Shown here: one piece after another, positions 6,474 to 6,719 of the stretch
Layout of the letters: the number at the start of each line of letters is the position of its first letter
Position numbering within the stretch: position 1 is the stretch's first letter
DNA from: an uncultured Collinsella sp.
Lineage (GTDB): Bacteria; Actinomycetota; Coriobacteriia; Coriobacteriales; Coriobacteriaceae
Assembly (NCBI GenBank): GCA_900549065.1
Contig: URNC01000114.1
Coordinates: 1 to 6,719, forward strand
DNA length: 6,719 nt
Reading direction: 5' to 3'
Notes under the pieces: model-generated
The model's input: only the letters and a program-made list of their open reading frames with translations
Databases searched by the model: none
What the model was told of the DNA's origin: nothing
Program-made: the position numbers and the translations under genes

Positions 6474-6671
6474 TCACTCTGAATCAAATGACATGTCGCC
6501 CGAACCAACCTCAAAACGATACGTGGCGGACTTATCGCCATTATCGAATTCAAGATTCAAAATGGTCTCGCCGTCGTAGTCAAGCGGAAGGAAATCGCTC
6601 TCGAAGTCGCCGCTGCCCAAGGTGAGGCTCGCCTTAAAGCCCGTAGAGTTCGGAACCGTCATCTCCACATC
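6474..6671 (-). CDS. Hypothetical protein, C-terminal 65 residues only
   Basis: A - strand frame is open from the adapter junction at 6671 to a TGA at 6474-6476, encoding 65 native residues. It is acidic and rich in Asp, Ser, Gly and alternating hydrophobics (FKASLTLGSGDF, ILNLEFDNG, ATYRFEVGSGDMSFDSE), which suggests beta-strands of a secreted or surface-exposed beta-sandwich. GSGD occurs twice. A probable terminator follows, which supports a real gene end. I do not recognise the family. Any predicted protein beginning MYKRQ here is an artefact: the apparent GTG start at 6684-6686 and the first five codons are Nextera adapter. Confidence 0.65.
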   Translation of the reverse strand, partial: DVEMTVPNSTGFKASLTLGSGDFESDFLPLDYDGETILNLEFDNGDKSATYRFEVGSGDMSFDSE

Positions 6672-6719
6672 CTGTCTCTTATACACATCTGACGCTGCCG
6701 ACGAAGGCTTAGGTGTAGA
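6672..6719 (-). other. Nextera mosaic end + Read-1 adapter + i5 index (library artefact)
   Basis: CTGTCTCTTATACACATCT (6672-6690) is the complete reverse-complement Tn5 mosaic end. It is followed by GACGCTGCCGACGA (6691-6704), the Nextera Read-1 adapter, then AGGCTTAG (6705-6712), the reverse complement of i5 index CTAAGCCT (N/S508), and GTGTAGA (6713-6719), the start of the P5-side sequence. None of this is genomic. It should be removed before any annotation or homology search. Confidence 0.97.

Noticed and set aside
6672..6690. Tn5/IS50 mosaic end as a natural transposon boundary
   Set aside because: It continues directly into the synthetic Read-1 adapter and an i5 index, and the matching half-site is at the other contig end; this is tagmentation, not a mobile element.

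Overview
This window looks like a complete short contig of GC-rich actinobacterial chromosome. By eye, the codons strongly favour G or C in the third position. The gene content and protein character suggest a Coriobacteriia member, most likely a Collinsella-type gut bacterium. That assignment is recognition from memory, not a search result. Both ends are artificial. Bases 1-11 are the tail of the Illumina Nextera (Tn5) mosaic end. Bases 6672-6719 are the full mosaic end followed by the Read-1/i5 adapter with an index. Native DNA therefore spans about 12-6671, and both outermost genes are cut by library preparation, not by biology.

Layout: (1) On the + strand, 12-3562 holds a two-gene defence-type cassette. 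It has the 3' three-quarters of a DUF2791/BrxD-family AAA-type ATPase, a 116-nt gap with an inverted repeat, and a complete 814-residue Lhr-like superfamily II helicase. This ATPase-helicase pair is the hallmark of the Shango anti-phage system (TerB-like SngA, ATPase SngB, helicase SngC) and also resembles the BrxD/BrxHI pair of BREX types 2 and 6. The gene that would decide lies beyond the left contig end. (2) On the - strand, 3589-6375 holds a two-gene operon read toward the cassette. A bacterial Elp3 (radical SAM plus GNAT) tRNA-modification enzyme comes first. A membrane-anchored spermidine-synthase-like protein follows, and its ATG directly abuts the elp3 stop codon. (3) At the right end there is a strong hairpin and then the last 65 codons of an unrecognised - strand gene.

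The cassette and the elp3 operon converge, with only 26 nt between their stop codons. The likely biological interest is the defence cassette: an ATP-driven pair expected to act on nucleic acid during phage infection, with an unusual charged linker splitting the helicase motor. The elp3 unit is probably chromosomal housekeeping and marks the edge of the accessory DNA. No RNA genes, CRISPR arrays or insertion sequences were seen.
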